Source: Crocodylus rhombifer
Taxonomy: Eukaryota > Chordata > Crocodylia > Crocodylidae
Length of the DNA: 64,000 nt
Assembly (NCBI GenBank): GCA_038503035.1
Contig: JAVSML010000032.1
Coordinates: forward strand, 1,145,486 to 1,209,485
Reading direction: 5' to 3'
Below the pieces are notes generated by a model. That model did no database searches. It was not told the origin of the DNA and was given only the letters and a program-made list of their open reading frames with translations. The position numbers were made by a program, and so were the translations under genes. Shown in pieces: positions 12,301 to 24,825 of the stretch; positions within the stretch are counted from its first letter, which is position 1, and every line of letters starts with the position of its first letter.

Positions 12301-13029
12301 TGCAGGCAAGACTGAAGTGGTTGATAGCTTCTGTTCATGGGCCCCAAACTCAAAATAGGTGCATTTTTCTAAACTAGAAAAAATAAATGATATGAAAATA
12401 AGCAAGGCTAATTAGCAAAGCTAATTTTCCTCCCTCCTCAAGAATAGCAGCTGAGTGACTTGAAGTTATGAGACTCATTTTGCTTTTCAGAGCTTTTGCT
12501 TGTGATTCTGAACTAAAACATTAACTGAAATCAAGGGAAAGATTTCACTGAAACCATTGGGGTTTAAAAAGGGACCCACTGACTTGCATGGGGGAGCTAG
12601 AGCAGAGACCATCCAAGGCACGATGACGACCCAGCGAAAGCTGTAAACTGTGAAGCCTGTCCCCAGATGTGCTTACAAACAAATGTCTCTAGTGAAAATA
12701 AGTCTAGGCTAGGAATAAACATGAAGTCTTCCATCCATCTCTGCTGTGGAAATCTCTATGGAGCCCCCTTGTGCTAGCTCTGAAGTACAGCTAGCCGATC
12801 CAAAAAGAACTCATTTAAGAGATGAGTGTGTGAAGTATCAAGAGACTGAGAGCAATGTTTGTAGAGGGAAGCAGCTTCATTGTGTTATATTTGGCCTGCG
12901 TCAAATAGGAAGCTTTGCAAATAATACTGTTCTGTCACCTGTGCAAATGTAATCCCAATCACCATGCTGTTTAATGTGTTCCTCCTTGTCAGGGCCTTGC
13001 CCATCCCACTCCATTTTGTTTTGTTCACA

Positions 13030-13290
13030 GAATAAGTGAAAACTAGAGATAGAAAAACCCCTGCTAGGTTGTCTTGTCCCTGGGGTATTTAAAACTCAAC
13101 TCTGCTTTAACCAATCAGTAGTGTTTTTCTACTTCTCTTGGGAGACTGTTCTGTAGCCTAGTAGATCTCACCATTAAGCAGCTTTTCCTGATACTCCACA
13201 TTTTTCTTTGCTTAATTTCACCCTCTTCTATACCCTTGCATCATGTTGAATCACCTGCTCTTGGCCTACACCTGTCTATGTAGATGGTCA
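13030..13290 (-). mobile_element. Old CR1 LINE 3' fragment
   Basis: The + strand text runs in the order of an inverted CR1 3' region: CTTGGGAGACTGTTCTGTAG, then AGCTTTTCCTGATACTCCAC, then TTTGCTTAATTTCACCC. These correspond to the C-terminal 'aggaagttctt' region of CR1 read in reverse. It is diverged, with no open frame. Confidence 0.65.
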
Positions 13291-13299
13291 CTCTGGCAA

Positions 13300-16200
13300 G
13301 AGAAATGATAGAGACAGAGTTGGCCTTTTCTCTATTTTTTTAAATGTTCTCTAAGTAAAACAGGGTATTGTTTTCCAAGGCTATACTTAAAGCAATCACT
13401 GTGAAAGTATTGCCTGCTTAGCCCCACTTGTGCTGCCTATTGGGTTCAGGTGGACCCAAGACAAAGATATCAGAAGTACCACACCCACAAATACACTTAG
13501 TATGGCTGCAGAATTTACCGTAAATGCGGTTTTCTGCCAGATGAGACCTTGATGTGTTCTGTTCTGCCCTCATGCACCCCCCAGTGACCCTATTGAAACT
13601 GTTAGGTGTCATATCAAGGCCTTAAATGGCAATATATACGTCTCACTCTTATGAAATAATAACTGCTTGTGTTAGATGTCAAGGTGGTTCATACAATGTG
13701 TAGTGTGCAAAACCATCAAACTATAAACACAGTCCACTGCAGGAGCACTCCTTGAATGTTACTGCAGACATGACCTTTTGTTAATATGTATGGGATCTGG
13801 AAGGACAACCTAGGTGTAAGAGATAAAACATCCTTACCCTTTGAGCCTGCTGGGTGAGGCCTGGCTAGGAACTAGCGGAGTGAACCAAGAATGATAACAA
13901 AGTTTGGGATCCAGGCTCCCTTGACTATCAAGCCTTTGTGGAAAGAAGCTGAGAGGTACACAAAGCTGTGTCAGGTCCTAGACAAACCAGGGACACTGGA
14001 AAAAGCCACAGGCAGAAAAACAAGCTTGCCCAGCATGAGACCTCAGGAGAGGGGTATGGATGGGAAGTGTTCCCAGAATATTAAGACCCTTGAAAAAATG
14101 AAGTGAACTAACTTAGCCAGTTGCTCTTGGACAGGCACATCTGTTGGAAGCAAAGTAGTTAAATCTGTGTTCACTGATCTCCAAAGACCTAGGGAAAAAA
14201 TAAGGTTAGAGCCCAGGTCCACTAGGTTCCTCTTCCCAAATCCCAGCCCACTCCCTCTTAGAGTAACACTGTGGTATTGTCCTCCAATTACTCTGTCAAA
14301 GTTTGTACAAAAAGTGAAGAGCTCACACCTCACCACAAACTCAAAAAAAAAAAAAGTGCTTTTATTTGATGGAAACAAGATGCAAGTGACTGATCATTTA
14401 GTTGGAATCAATAGTATTAATACAATTAATAATTATATTTCATTCTTCAGTTTACCAGCTAGCTTTGTATCTGGTATGTTGAATTCAGAGGCAAAACAAT
14501 TTAACCAAGTGGAAGAAAGTGTTGAATACAAAAGAAAAAAAAAGACACAGCAGTTAAAAACAAGTGTCTGTTTTTCCCCTGGGACAAACCTTTTATCCTA
14601 GGATCCTAGAGACTGACAAGTCCATTTGTCCCATCTTACTTCCCTGTGAAGTATCCAAATTAACACTTTGCCCCAGGACAGCCTGCGCTTGTTCGACTGC
14701 AATTCAAGCTGTGTGTGTAAAACAACAGACTGCTGTAGTGTGAGTCAAAGCCCGGGACAACCAGCTGTGGGATAATCCTGGCATCTGGATTTAACAAAAG
14801 TTAGGCCAAACATTCCCCTGATGTAAGGCCATTGAGGTCAGTGATAAAATTAGACCACGAATAAATCTGAGCCAGCATATGGCGAGATCATCAATAGACT
14901 CTAGAAATAACGAACAAGAAACTAACAGAAAAGCACACTGGCAAATATCAGACGAAAGGATTAAAGGCTGGAAATTCAAAGGGAGAGATTCCAGCTGTTC
15001 TGCTCTAATGGCTGCCCTTCTAATATGCAGGAAGGCTCATTTCTATTCTTGGTTTCATTTAAATAAAAATCCAGGGGAGTCATGGCCTTCAGCAGTGTCA
15101 GTGCAGTTGCTCCAGCTGTAGAAAAGTCAGTGGTGTCACTGTATGCCTCTGCTTGTACTGCAAAGGTTCGGTGATTATAGACGTCAGAGCTTCTGGGTAG
15201 TTTGGAGATAGCAGGTAAAAGAAACAGCAGGAATAGCAGGAACAGTAGACGGCTATAGTTCTTTACTGGTATTTTTTTTAAGCTGTGCAACTTGCATTCC
15301 ATCAAATGAAGCGACTGTACAGCACACAGGGATAGTATGTAGCTAATGCTTTCAAAACACCACTGTTGTCAAACTACACTCAAACAATTGCAGTTTGGTG
15401 CAAAACTTCCCCAAACTACAGAGTTCGGTTTGGAAATGTAAACATCATGGAGTAAAACCCATGGTGCCATTTATTTTCTTCTTTTGTTTAGAAACTTCTC
15501 GGAGCAATTTTATAATAGATACCGTCTTTCAGGAAATGCATGCATGTGGCCCTTCTTCAGGGTAAGGTCCACAGCGGTATTTCTGGGTGGGGGTGGGGAA
15601 CTCCTTTTGTGACACTGGTTTTTGTTCTACACAAAGGCACGCTTGCAATAAATTTTTACAAGTTTTGTACACCATGAGCTAAATTCTGAGTTCCAAAAAT
15701 GTGATGTGTGGCAACAACAACAAACTGGATTTATAGTATCACTCTGATATCTTGTCATGTGATTTTATTTCTTCAACAAAGTTTGTTTACAATCAACAAC
15801 TTTGAAATACAGTCAAATATATTACTGGTTGCCTCTCACTGCCTTGTTCTTTCCTGGGGTGGGAAGTGGGGTATGTGAAAGGAGGTCAAAAGACTGCCGT
15901 TGGGCATGTTCCATTTCCTCACTTTAAAATGATAATGAGCCAGAATTTGAAAGCCTTATACAGTTTTACTTGGCTGAAATGTTATTGGGAGCTTTACTTG
16001 AAACAACCAAATGCTAGAGGTCCTTAAACACATCATACCCTTTGTCCTGGAAAAGGCCCTATGGTATTATCTCACATCTGCCCCAAGGGCTTTCCGGGAC
16101 ATCAGTGACCTGATCAGTGTGTGGAGTGGGAAGAAGGTTGCACACATTTTTCTTACACCAGTCATATAGGCTTCCTCCTTGAAAGGTAACAGGTCCCTGT

Positions 16201-16500
16201 CTTCACAGATATGTTACAGATGCTATCCCCCTGTGAAGATGAGGGTGGGTGTGTAAAAAACACGCCTTGGCAAACAGCTCTGTGGGAGCGCTGATGAGTT
16301 TCAGCTGACTGGAGGAGCAGCAAAGCCGAGTGGCTTGTCTTCAAGTCAGCAACTCACTGTGAACCGAGCAGATCACAAACCAACCAGATAGGAATGATCC
16401 AGGCTCTACTGTAGCATCTTGCTGATCCTTCCTTCACCAGTCATCCATGTTATCCTTCAATGGTGCACGAGTGAGCCTCACATCAGCATGTCTTGAGATG
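13300..16500. other. Intergenic stretch without a supported gene
   Basis: No conserved exon is recognised. A 69-nt segment at about 15492-15561 is flanked by AG and GTAAGG, but its translation matches nothing I know. Runs of A at 14342-14355 are simple sequence. Otherwise I see nothing definable. Confidence 0.5.
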
Positions 16501-16523
16501 CCAAAGAGAAAAAGGAATCAATG

Positions 16524-16775
16524 GGTGCATCTACATGTTCATTAATGAATTGTAATTACGGTGCATTAAGTTTAGTACCTGCAGTTATAGGTACTAACAT
16601 AATGTCTTGTAATTGGCACTACTGCACATTAGTACCAGCATACACTTTTTGGTGATGCTAATGCACAGTAGACTAATTCTACCGCACATTAGTGCACTAG
16701 CATGGGTTTTGCCTGCCACACTAATGTGCAGTAGAATTAGTCTACTGCGCTTGTAATGTCTCATGTAGATGTGCC
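16524..16775. mobile_element. Palindromic MITE, intact copy with 5-bp target duplication
   Basis: A 252-bp element with terminal inverted repeats GGTGCATCTACATG and CATGTAGATGTGCC (one mismatch), flanked on both sides by CAATG (16519-16523 and 16776-16780). It has no coding capacity. It contains TTTAGTACCTGCAGTTATAG, which forms a small palindrome with the following GGTACTAA, and a 29-bp hairpin at 16666-16747. A second copy (52624-53153) shares the termini and also has a 5-bp duplication. I cannot assign a transposon superfamily: 5-bp duplications do not fit canonical hAT (8), Tc1/mariner (2) or Harbinger (3). Confidence 0.75.
16666..16747. other. Near-perfect 29-bp hairpin inside the MITE
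   Basis: The left arm (16666-16694, starting CAGTAGACTAATTC) and right arm (16719-16747, ending GAATTAGTCTACTG) are reverse complements with a single mismatch, separated by a 24-nt loop. One transcript orientation would have a C-A mismatch and the other a G-U pair. The dimensions resemble a microRNA precursor. Expression is not shown. Confidence 0.7.
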
Positions 16776-16989
16776 CAATGAGTCCAGAGACTACTTGCTG
16801 CTGGCCCCAGTCCCTCCTGCATGAGATCCACAGGATGCATCAGCCAACTGCCAACCATTTCCTGTAAAGGGAAGGGAAATCCTGCTGCTTCCTCCATACA
16901 GTAAGTATCTATTGTCTATATTGCACACAGTGACTTTCATAAGGAAGAGCTAGGAGCCAACCTCCATTTTTGCTTCAAAACCATAGGTT

Positions 16990-17080
16990 TATCTAATGTC
17001 CTAAAAAAAGTCCAGAGTCATAGAAAGGTAGAGCTGATAGGAATCTCAAAAGATAGAGCCTATAGCCCTCTCCTACTGCA
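16990..17080 (-). mobile_element. Diverged CR1 3'-tail fragment
   Basis: GAGTCATAGAAAGGTAGAGC followed by GATAGGAATCTCAAAAG resembles an eroded inverted CR1 terminus (CATAGAA, then GGCTGGAAGGGACCTC). Similarity is weak but the order is right. Confidence 0.4.
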
Positions 17081-17099
17081 TGCACTAAGAAGGTAGCCA

Positions 17100-20000
17100 T
17101 TAGCTGCAGAAGTAGCATAGTTGTTTTCTCCTAGGACATTCGCTCATGCTAGATTTTTAAGAACAGGAACAAAAAAAAACTTAGAATTCCCATGTTCTAA
17201 CAGTTGTAACCCGTTCTGCTTCCCTGGATGTGGGAAACGATATCATCAGGAACAGTGTGTAAACAGTCTATATAAGCAGAGCTGTAAGAAACAATACAAA
17301 TACTCTTAAAAATGCTAACTGAACAGCATGAAGAATTTGATTTGATAAATTGTGAAATCCAGAAGCCAACTAACACCAAAACCAAAACGCACGCATAACC
17401 TCAGTGCTATCATTTAAAACACCAAATGCTTGCACTAACTCACTTTCCAATTAAATTAACTTAAAGAATTGTCAGTGAAGACTTCCACTACTTTACCCTT
17501 TTTAACTAAACTAAGGTATCTTTTTTCCATTGCTTTCCGTAATGGTTCTCTTCTACTTTTCTATCGGCATGTAGAGAGAAGGGAACATGTCATGTCAGTC
17601 ACATAAGTGCTACAAAACCGAGTGTCAGGCACTTTTCTAAAGCACCTCTCATTCAAGGATCTAAAAAGCATTTAGCCCACATTGATAAATTAAGCTTTAA
17701 TCAGCAAGATAACTTATCTCCACTTGCATGCATTTCTACGCTTCAATTTCAGTATCTGGTAACAGCTATGAGCATTACATTTTGCTTTGCAACCTTTGGC
17801 TTAACAAAATTACATGCAACTTTGAGCGGTCAGATATGAACTTAAGGACACCACATTCAGCAGCAAACAAGGCTCAGTCTTCTGATACCTATCCAGAAGG
17901 GTCCCAGCAACTGCCCCAAACTATTTCTCTGGCCTCATCATCTTTATATGCTTTTCAGATCCTTCTGCCTTACTGTTCCCTGTATTGCCCCCTTTGTCCC
18001 TGCTTCCCTCCTTCACATGCTGCCTGCTCTTTCCCTAGATCAGCATCTCTGTGACATTTTGTCCTCTACACAAGGCTTCTTCCTCGCTAACCCATTCTTC
18101 TAGCAACCTGTCCTATCATATACTGGCTGGCAGGAACTGATGTGGATGTCTCAGATATGGTCCAGAATCTGCTTACAAAAACCATCATGGACTAAGCAAG
18201 TTTACATGGTGAACCATTGCTCACACTGACTGCAGAAAATCTTTAAATCACTCTCTCCCATGCTCCTATTCCTATGCCTGGCCTCACTAGGAGTTCTGCT
18301 TTCCATTTCCACTTCCGGCATCAGCAACAGTGCTGGCGAGTTTGTGGTTCCCATTTCAGTGTTTCTTTGTGGAGTTTGCACCTCACAAAAGGGTCCATGT
18401 TGACAGCCTTAAAGACTACATTCTCCTCATTTACAAAGCAAGACAAGTATCAGTACAAGCTTTCTGCAGTTATTGAGCTCAGAGACCTGAACCAGAACCA
18501 CCAGCCATGAGGGTGGTGACACAATCCAGCATTCAGCTTTGGTCATCTTTGCAAAGATTACCAAGGAGCGTGACATTAAGTGCCTAGTGAGATAGGGGCT
18601 CTGCACTGAAGGACAACTGTTTCTTACAAACTGGAGTGAGAAAAATGAGTCTCAGTTCACGTAGGCCAAGAAGTCAAACCATATTCAATTTCAAATCATT
18701 ATGATCCTGGACTTGGTTTTGAATCTCAAATGAAAGGTTCAATGTTCCTCTGTGAGCCCTCGAGTCATGCAGCCTCCCAAAGAACAATGGCTTTAAACAA
18801 AGCAGATTTTAAACCGCTTGCTTATGTCCAGCAGCAAACACAGCAAAGCTTCTCTGAACGAAAAATAGCAGCGGCAGTCATAAACCAAGGTAAAGTTACA
18901 AATGTTATATCAGTCCTCATGCTCCAGAACATAAACTGATCACCAGCTGGATGCAGAGAGAGATTTTTTTTCCATAGTACAGTATTACACAACTAAGAAC
19001 ATGTTGAGAGAACTAAGTTTAGCTTTCTTCTGAGATCGACGACATCACTCTCTTGGAAACCACATAGTGGACTACACAGACAATTGGTATATTCCTATTA
19101 CAGAGCTTATTTATCACTGTGGAAACTCTGGATTTTATATGTACCTATGAAGTCATGCATGTATGTGGGAGGACACGGTCTTCTCTTGGCAAGCTGGAAA
19201 ACGCTGGTCTTCAAAAAGCTACAGCTCCACTTTCCCGTTTCAAGCTCAGCAGCATGTTTCCCCACACACAGTCATGCTGCTGATGCGTAAAGTAAATCAC
19301 TGTTTCCATGGCTTGGCCCTTTTTTGCACGTCTCTTCTTCACTAGCTCCCATAGACGCTGCCTTCAGGAAGTGAAGGGGATTGAGCTAGGCATGCAACTA
19401 GGGAACATGCTTGTGTTGAGATAGTGCATCAAAATATAAAATGCAGCTGAATATTAAAAAGGACAGAGGGTTGTCTCAAAACTGGCGACATTGTCAAACC
19501 AGAGGTAGTCAACAGTCCAGGGTCTACAGCACAACTGAGCAATCAGTACTTTTCAGTGCTACAAGTCAGGGCTAACAAATCAGCAGAGTAAAAGATAACT
19601 CATAGTTTTAACCAGGCATTGGAGCCATGCAACATAGTGCTGGGGAAACTCTAGTTATATTCCTGACATTTATTTTAGTTGTCATATGAGGTGCTGAACA
19701 TCTCTATTCACCCCTTTTATGAAGGTTGGTGGAATAAACAGCAATCAGACAAGTTTAAATGAGTTATCAATATTTATGAGGCTTTTCCTGCAGTGCAGAT
19801 GACAGCAGTCAAATTTCAAGGCATTGTGTGCTAGACCAATCTTTAAAGCAGATTTTACAAGGCAGTATACATTGCCCCTTGCTGAGATCCAAAAGAGAAG
19901 CCTGCACAACTCCCATATGAAGGGTCTGAGTGATTCAGTGCTGATGTGCTGGGAACTATGGCACTTCTATCATGTTACGTTCAGGCCTACAGATCCAAGA

Positions 20001-21070
20001 CTTCAAATTTTTCTCCACCCCCTCCCTTTCTCCATGCTCATTGGTACCTTTCCTCCCCTCTACTCCCGTCCCAGTCCCATTCCCTGATCTCCTACCCACT
20101 GCTGCTGCTACTGCTTGTATCCCAGCTGCCTTCGGGGTGGGGGCAGCTCTAGAGCAGCAGGCTGTAGGGGAGCCAGGCTCAACCAGGGATAGTGGCACAG
20201 TGGGCAGGCTTCTCCTCCCTGTGCCTGCTCCAGGGTTGGTAGGGAACAACAGGGGTCCTAAAGGGGATGCATGTGCATTAGTGCACTGGCCCCCTCGCTG
20301 CCCCCCCAATTTGCACGTGCATTCAGGATCATCTGGAGTCACTTTGTGGGAGCATGCTCTCAGTAGACATTTCTGACCTGCAGGGTGATGCGTTTGCCCC
20401 CCTGAGAGGCATCTTGGGGAGGCTAGTACACAGTGCAAGGGATGCGTCTTTAACAGACTGGAGCCTTTGCATTTGGGGCTCCATTACGGCACTCCTTAGA
20501 GCCAAATCTCACTGGGGGAATGTGGAGAAAGTGACTGGAGTTAGTCGCCATGCACATGCTATTTAGTACCTCACCAGAGAGCATGGCCATGGCATGTTCT
20601 CCTCAGGCAAGGCCCTAAAATGGAAGTCATTTATCTGCCTTAGCACAGTGCTGGGTTACTGCCAATAAACTTGCTCTCTTGCAGCAGCTGTTGGCACTGG
20701 CCCAGAACCTTGCAAAGCTGTCTGCATCACATCGGATTTACTGGACAGCATACAAGGAGCACCTCATTGTGACAATTCCTGGCCTAGTAATGAGGGAATC
20801 AGCCATGACTGATGGCACTGGAAGCATGGGGCTAGACTGGAGGGAGCCTGCTCACTTGCAGCCTATCCTCAGCTCTGGAGAAGGTGTAGTTTATGCCACT
20901 CCCTAGCTTACAAGGCATAGGTCCTTGACCACACCTTAGAAGGTTTGACAGCAACATTGCCAGAAGTGCTTAGGCCCAACCTTTCTCTCCTCTTCCATTT
21001 CTTTCTAGACATATCTGCCTGCTGCCTGTTCTTGTTTCAGCTTTGCTGCTGCCAGTCATGGCAAACACCT
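17100..21070. other. Intergenic stretch, mostly unclassified
   Basis: Contains a MIR-like head near 17640-17700 (CATTCAAGGATCTAAAAAGC). A GC-richer block at about 20030-20480 carries overlapping open frames on both strands without any recognisable domain; I take it as repeat-derived or chance. No gene is supported. Confidence 0.45.
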
Positions 21071-21075
21071 TACCC

Positions 21076-21261
21076 CAGGGGCGGGCAAAATGTGGCCCAC
21101 AGCCAGATGCAGCCTGCCAGGCCATTCTGTCCAGCCCGCAGCACCCCTAAAAAAATTTAGAACATGAACATTTATCTGCCTCTGGCTGTCTCTCGTGTGG
21201 CCTTCGATGGCTTGCCAAAACTCAGGAAGCAGCCCTCCGCCCAAAATAATTGCCTGCCCTG
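21076..21261. mobile_element. hAT-like MITE with 8-bp target duplication
   Basis: A 186-bp element starting CAGGGGCGGGCAA and ending TTGCCTGCCCTG, giving hAT-type inverted termini. It is flanked by CCTTACCC (21068-21075) and ACTTACCC (21262-21269), an 8-bp duplication with one mismatch, which is diagnostic of hAT. There is no open frame of its own. Confidence 0.8.
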
Positions 21262-22080
21262 ACTTACCCCCTTGCAGGGACTGCACATGCAAACATTTAT
21301 TTCCCTCTAAATTCTCTCTTCTAATAACCCTAGGTTACTTGTTACACTATTGGGTATTGTGCTGGCAGATGAAAATGAGATTTACCAGTCAGTGTTACTT
21401 CACACCTTCACAATACCCTGCAACATTTTACAGAGTAGGAGAAGAGAGAGGTTTGTCCCTTGGATAATGAAAGAAATAGTAGTGAATTGGATTCTTATTT
21501 TTTGCTGCTGCTATTGTTCTTATAAGGAGCTCACGCTTAACAAGTCAAATAACCTTGCATGTATTTGCAGTGTTGCCTTCTGGACGGGAATACAGGCTCT
21601 ACAGTAATGGGGCAGAGTCAATGAGGTGGTCACAAGGAGTCACAAAAAGACTTTGTTCTAAATTTAAAACAAAGAAATGCATGTGATTGAAAGCCTGGAG
21701 TGTTTTCCAGTGCAAACAGGATTGTTCCCCTTCCATCCACAGCAGGGGAGAGATGCTGTGCAGCACAGAACATGCCGGCCCCATGGCAGAGGAGGGTTAG
21801 GCCATCTTTTGCCACCCAGATGATAGGCTTCTGAAGAGGCTGGCGTGCCCCACATCAAGCATAAATTAGAGCAGCTTCCTATCTGCTTTAATTTACAGCA
21901 GCCCCTGAGGGCTGCCTGTGAGTTTCTTTGGAGGCTGAAGCAGTACAGAAGAATACTGGCAATACAGTGTTCAAGAACCAGGTATCGGATGCATAAAAAA
22001 AAAAATGAGATTGGCTTAAAAAAACACTTTCCCAACCTCTAGGCACCACAGTGGCACACATGGGCCTGAGTGAGCTGGAG

Positions 22081-22305
22081 TAGAGGTTCCCAACCACTGG
22101 GCCACAGCAGGTTGGTTGCATAGTTGTGGCACGAGCCCCCGGCTCCGACCCCTGTCTGCCCATGCAGGCAAGCGGCTTCTGGGGTCACAGCTGAGCTTCC
22201 AGGGTTAAAGCCAGGCAGTGGGAAAGCCCCGGGAGGCAGGCAGCTAGCTCCATGTGCCCTGTCCTGCTGGGCCACGGTTAAAAAAAAAAAGGTTGGGAAC
22301 CACTG
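22081..22305. mobile_element. hAT-like MITE with 8-bp target duplication
   Basis: A 225-bp element with termini TAGAGGTTCCCAACC and GGTTGGGAACCACTG (inverted, two mismatches). It is flanked by AGCTGGAG (22073-22080) and GGCTGGAG (22306-22313). The interior is GC-rich and non-coding, with an A11 tract before the 3' terminus. Confidence 0.85.
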
Positions 22306-22499
22306 GGCTGGAGGACTGGTTCCTCAGCCAGACAATGTTTTACATAATGTAAATGCAATCCTTCTGCCAGGTCCTAGACAAGGGCCAGATTCAATTTTAA
22401 GGGTTTAACACCATCAGTAGGAAAAATGTAGTCAGTAAAAAGTTTGCTGATTGCCAGTAAAAAAAATAAATAAAAATACCTTGGGCAGCCAACTCTGCT

Positions 22500-22710
22500 T
22501 GACTACAGCAGGGGTCCCCTACTTACCCCCACACCCTGGTACCCCTGATCTACAACCTGCACTGGGCTGGCCCCAGCAGCCTTACCTGGGGTCCTGGGGA
22601 CCTCCTTGGGCTGCAGCAGTGGTGATCCTGCCACTTGGAGTCTGGCCAATAGTCAGTATATATTGCTCCAGATTTTTTTTAAGCAGGTTTTTTTTTTTTT
22701 TTGATGCCTT
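22500..22710 (+). repeat. Dispersed GC-rich repeat with T-runs, copy 2
   Basis: Shares CCTTACCTGGGGTCCTGGGG and the closing double T-run plus GAT layout with the copy at 1050-1290. Class unknown. It may continue to about 22760. Confidence 0.5.
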
Positions 22711-22839
22711 GGATATCATATGGATGTGGCCCATCTGTACATCAAGATGCCTTGCTTTCAATCTTATTTGATAAGATTCAATCAAGCTCAGGGTATCTTA
22801 GTTTTTTATGGATGGCTCCCTTACAGGTATTTTTAGGAC

Positions 22840-22858
22840 TTTTTTTTTTTTTTTTTTT
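22840..22858. repeat. T19 homopolymer
   Basis: Uninterrupted run of 19 T. It may be the tail of a reverse-oriented retroposed sequence, but no SINE head is visible next to it. Confidence 0.9.
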
Positions 22859-24164
22859 AATAGAAAGTCTGTCCATAAATTTACTTATAGTTCACAACCC
22901 TGGTCCCAGTTTTCTTCAAAAGCTGGTACACCATGTTAGGGGGCACAGGAAATAAGCACAACTCAGAGGAGCCATTAAGCTGTTCAAAGTTGTGATGGAG
23001 GAGGGTGGCTAGAGATCAGTAGAGCCCAGAGAGACTTGGCTATTTTTGCATTTGCTTTGAGCTGCAGCGGGTGCCACTTTTAGGATATTCAGGATCCAGC
23101 TAAAAGTTGTCACTATAATTTACCAGTGACAACTTCTTGCTGCTGAAAAACTTACCTGCAGGAATGAGGCTTGGGTGGCCAAATTTAATAATAAACTGAG
23201 AAGGACCCTGCATATGACAAGGTTCAATCAACCCATGCAATGGCTATGTTTGTTTTGTATGTCAACTCAAATTTCCACATTTAAGAGCTGACAGTGTGCA
23301 TTTGCTGGTGTTTTACCTTGTCACCTCCTCAGGGCTAATTTAAGAACTGTTATTCTCAGTCCATAATAATTGTGAGAAAATCAAATTCTGTTACTGCCAA
23401 AAGGAGGAAAATTAAATGAAAGAATCAGCAAGAAACTCCTCTTGCTGCTATTTCTGGCTCTATGAAGGACACTTATGCTGCAGGTAGTTGTCAAAGAAAA
23501 GTTTTCCCCCATAAGAAATGCTCTCAAGACCTCTATCACACCATTGGGCATCTGCTGATCTATTTGAAAAACAAAAACTACATCTGCAACATCTGTGAAA
23601 TAATGTATGTGGCACATCCAGATAGGTGCAGTGTGGAAAATGATACTTCAGACACACAGATGGAAGGAGATTTATCATTTGGGTAACACCTTACACTCAA
23701 CTGGAGTCTGACCTAGTCAAATATCCCAAAGTCCTTTAAATGACAATACTCACAGGAGACTTTTCATACTACCAGCAAAACCCAGGCACCTGCATGGCAG
23801 TACATAATACATACTTTAACATGAAGGCCCCAATTCAGCAAAACCCTTAAGCACATGCCTATGTCCATCCTTAGTCAACTAACACTTCTGCTTCCACATG
23901 AATTATTTTCATACTTAAAGGCTATGCTGACCTGAGGCTGAAGTGAATGCCCTTTCCAAATAGAACATACACCTGCCCTTACAGCACAGTAAGAGCCCAT
24001 ACTGCGCCATGCCAACAGAGCATGGTTATGTGTAGCCAATATGTTGCCATAGCAATATGCTATACCAAGGGAGTGCATTGGTACAGCGATGTAGCTGCAG
24101 CATCAAGGTTTTTGCCTGCTGATACTACATCACCATCATTTGTTGCTACAGCGATGTAGGGTCA

Positions 24165-24179
24165 CATGTAGATGCACCC
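24165..24179. repeat. Terminus of the palindromic MITE family (partial copy)
   Basis: CATGTAGATGCACCC is the reverse complement of the family terminus GGGTGCATCTACATG. The preceding 180 bp include short palindromes, such as GATGTAG repeats, but no matching left terminus or 5-bp duplication, so only the right end is annotated. Confidence 0.5.
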
Positions 24180-24825
24180 ACAGAGAAAGTAGAATTACTC
24201 ACACTGCTGCTCGGTGAGGACAACAGGCCTGGCAGCACTATCCTTTCAGAAAGTGCTGTAGGATTTTTAAAGGCCACAAACAACAGGGACATTTGATCTC
24301 CTTCAACAAATGACACCTTTGGCACTCTGGTGCCTCAACATCAAATAAGTCCCTATGAATATGGACAATAGGAACATGTCTAAAGCACCCAAGGATGGCA
24401 CCAGGGAACACCATACTGAGGCCTGCTCTTTACTCTCTACCTCTTGAAATGGAAGTAACACAGTCATCTTAATGCAGCGTTGGACACATGCCAATGAGCT
24501 CTCCGTCTCAGGACACAGCGTAGTATAATCAAGGTAACTACACAACTTCCATTCCAAGCTACAGTGGGTGCAGTACGTCTCAGAGACACTTTAGCTACAC
24601 AGTAAGCCTGTGCGAGTTGGCAGCAATACGATCTGGATTCAGATCCAGCCACTTTGGATGCCAGGGATCCAATCCAGAGATCCGGACTGGGTTTCCGCCC
24701 TGATCTGGCCAAAGGGCTGCAAAGCTTCAGAGCCACCTTGGAGATCCGGCCATAGGGTATAAAGGGGAATCAATGAAATATCTATAACTTTGTTGTTGTT
24801 TGTCTGATTTAGATGAATCTTGCCG

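Noticed and set aside
15492..15561. Exon-like segment flanked by TTTGTTTAG and GTAAGG
   Set aside because: The translation (NFSEQFYNRYRLSG and so on) matches no protein I know, it lies beyond the PGBD5 stop, and the reverse strand resembles a CCTGAAGAAGGGCC-type retroelement tail.
19956..20438. 160-codon open frame on the - strand in a GC-rich block
   Set aside because: A frame is also open on the opposite strand over the same bases, there is no recognisable domain, and low AT content explains the missing stops.
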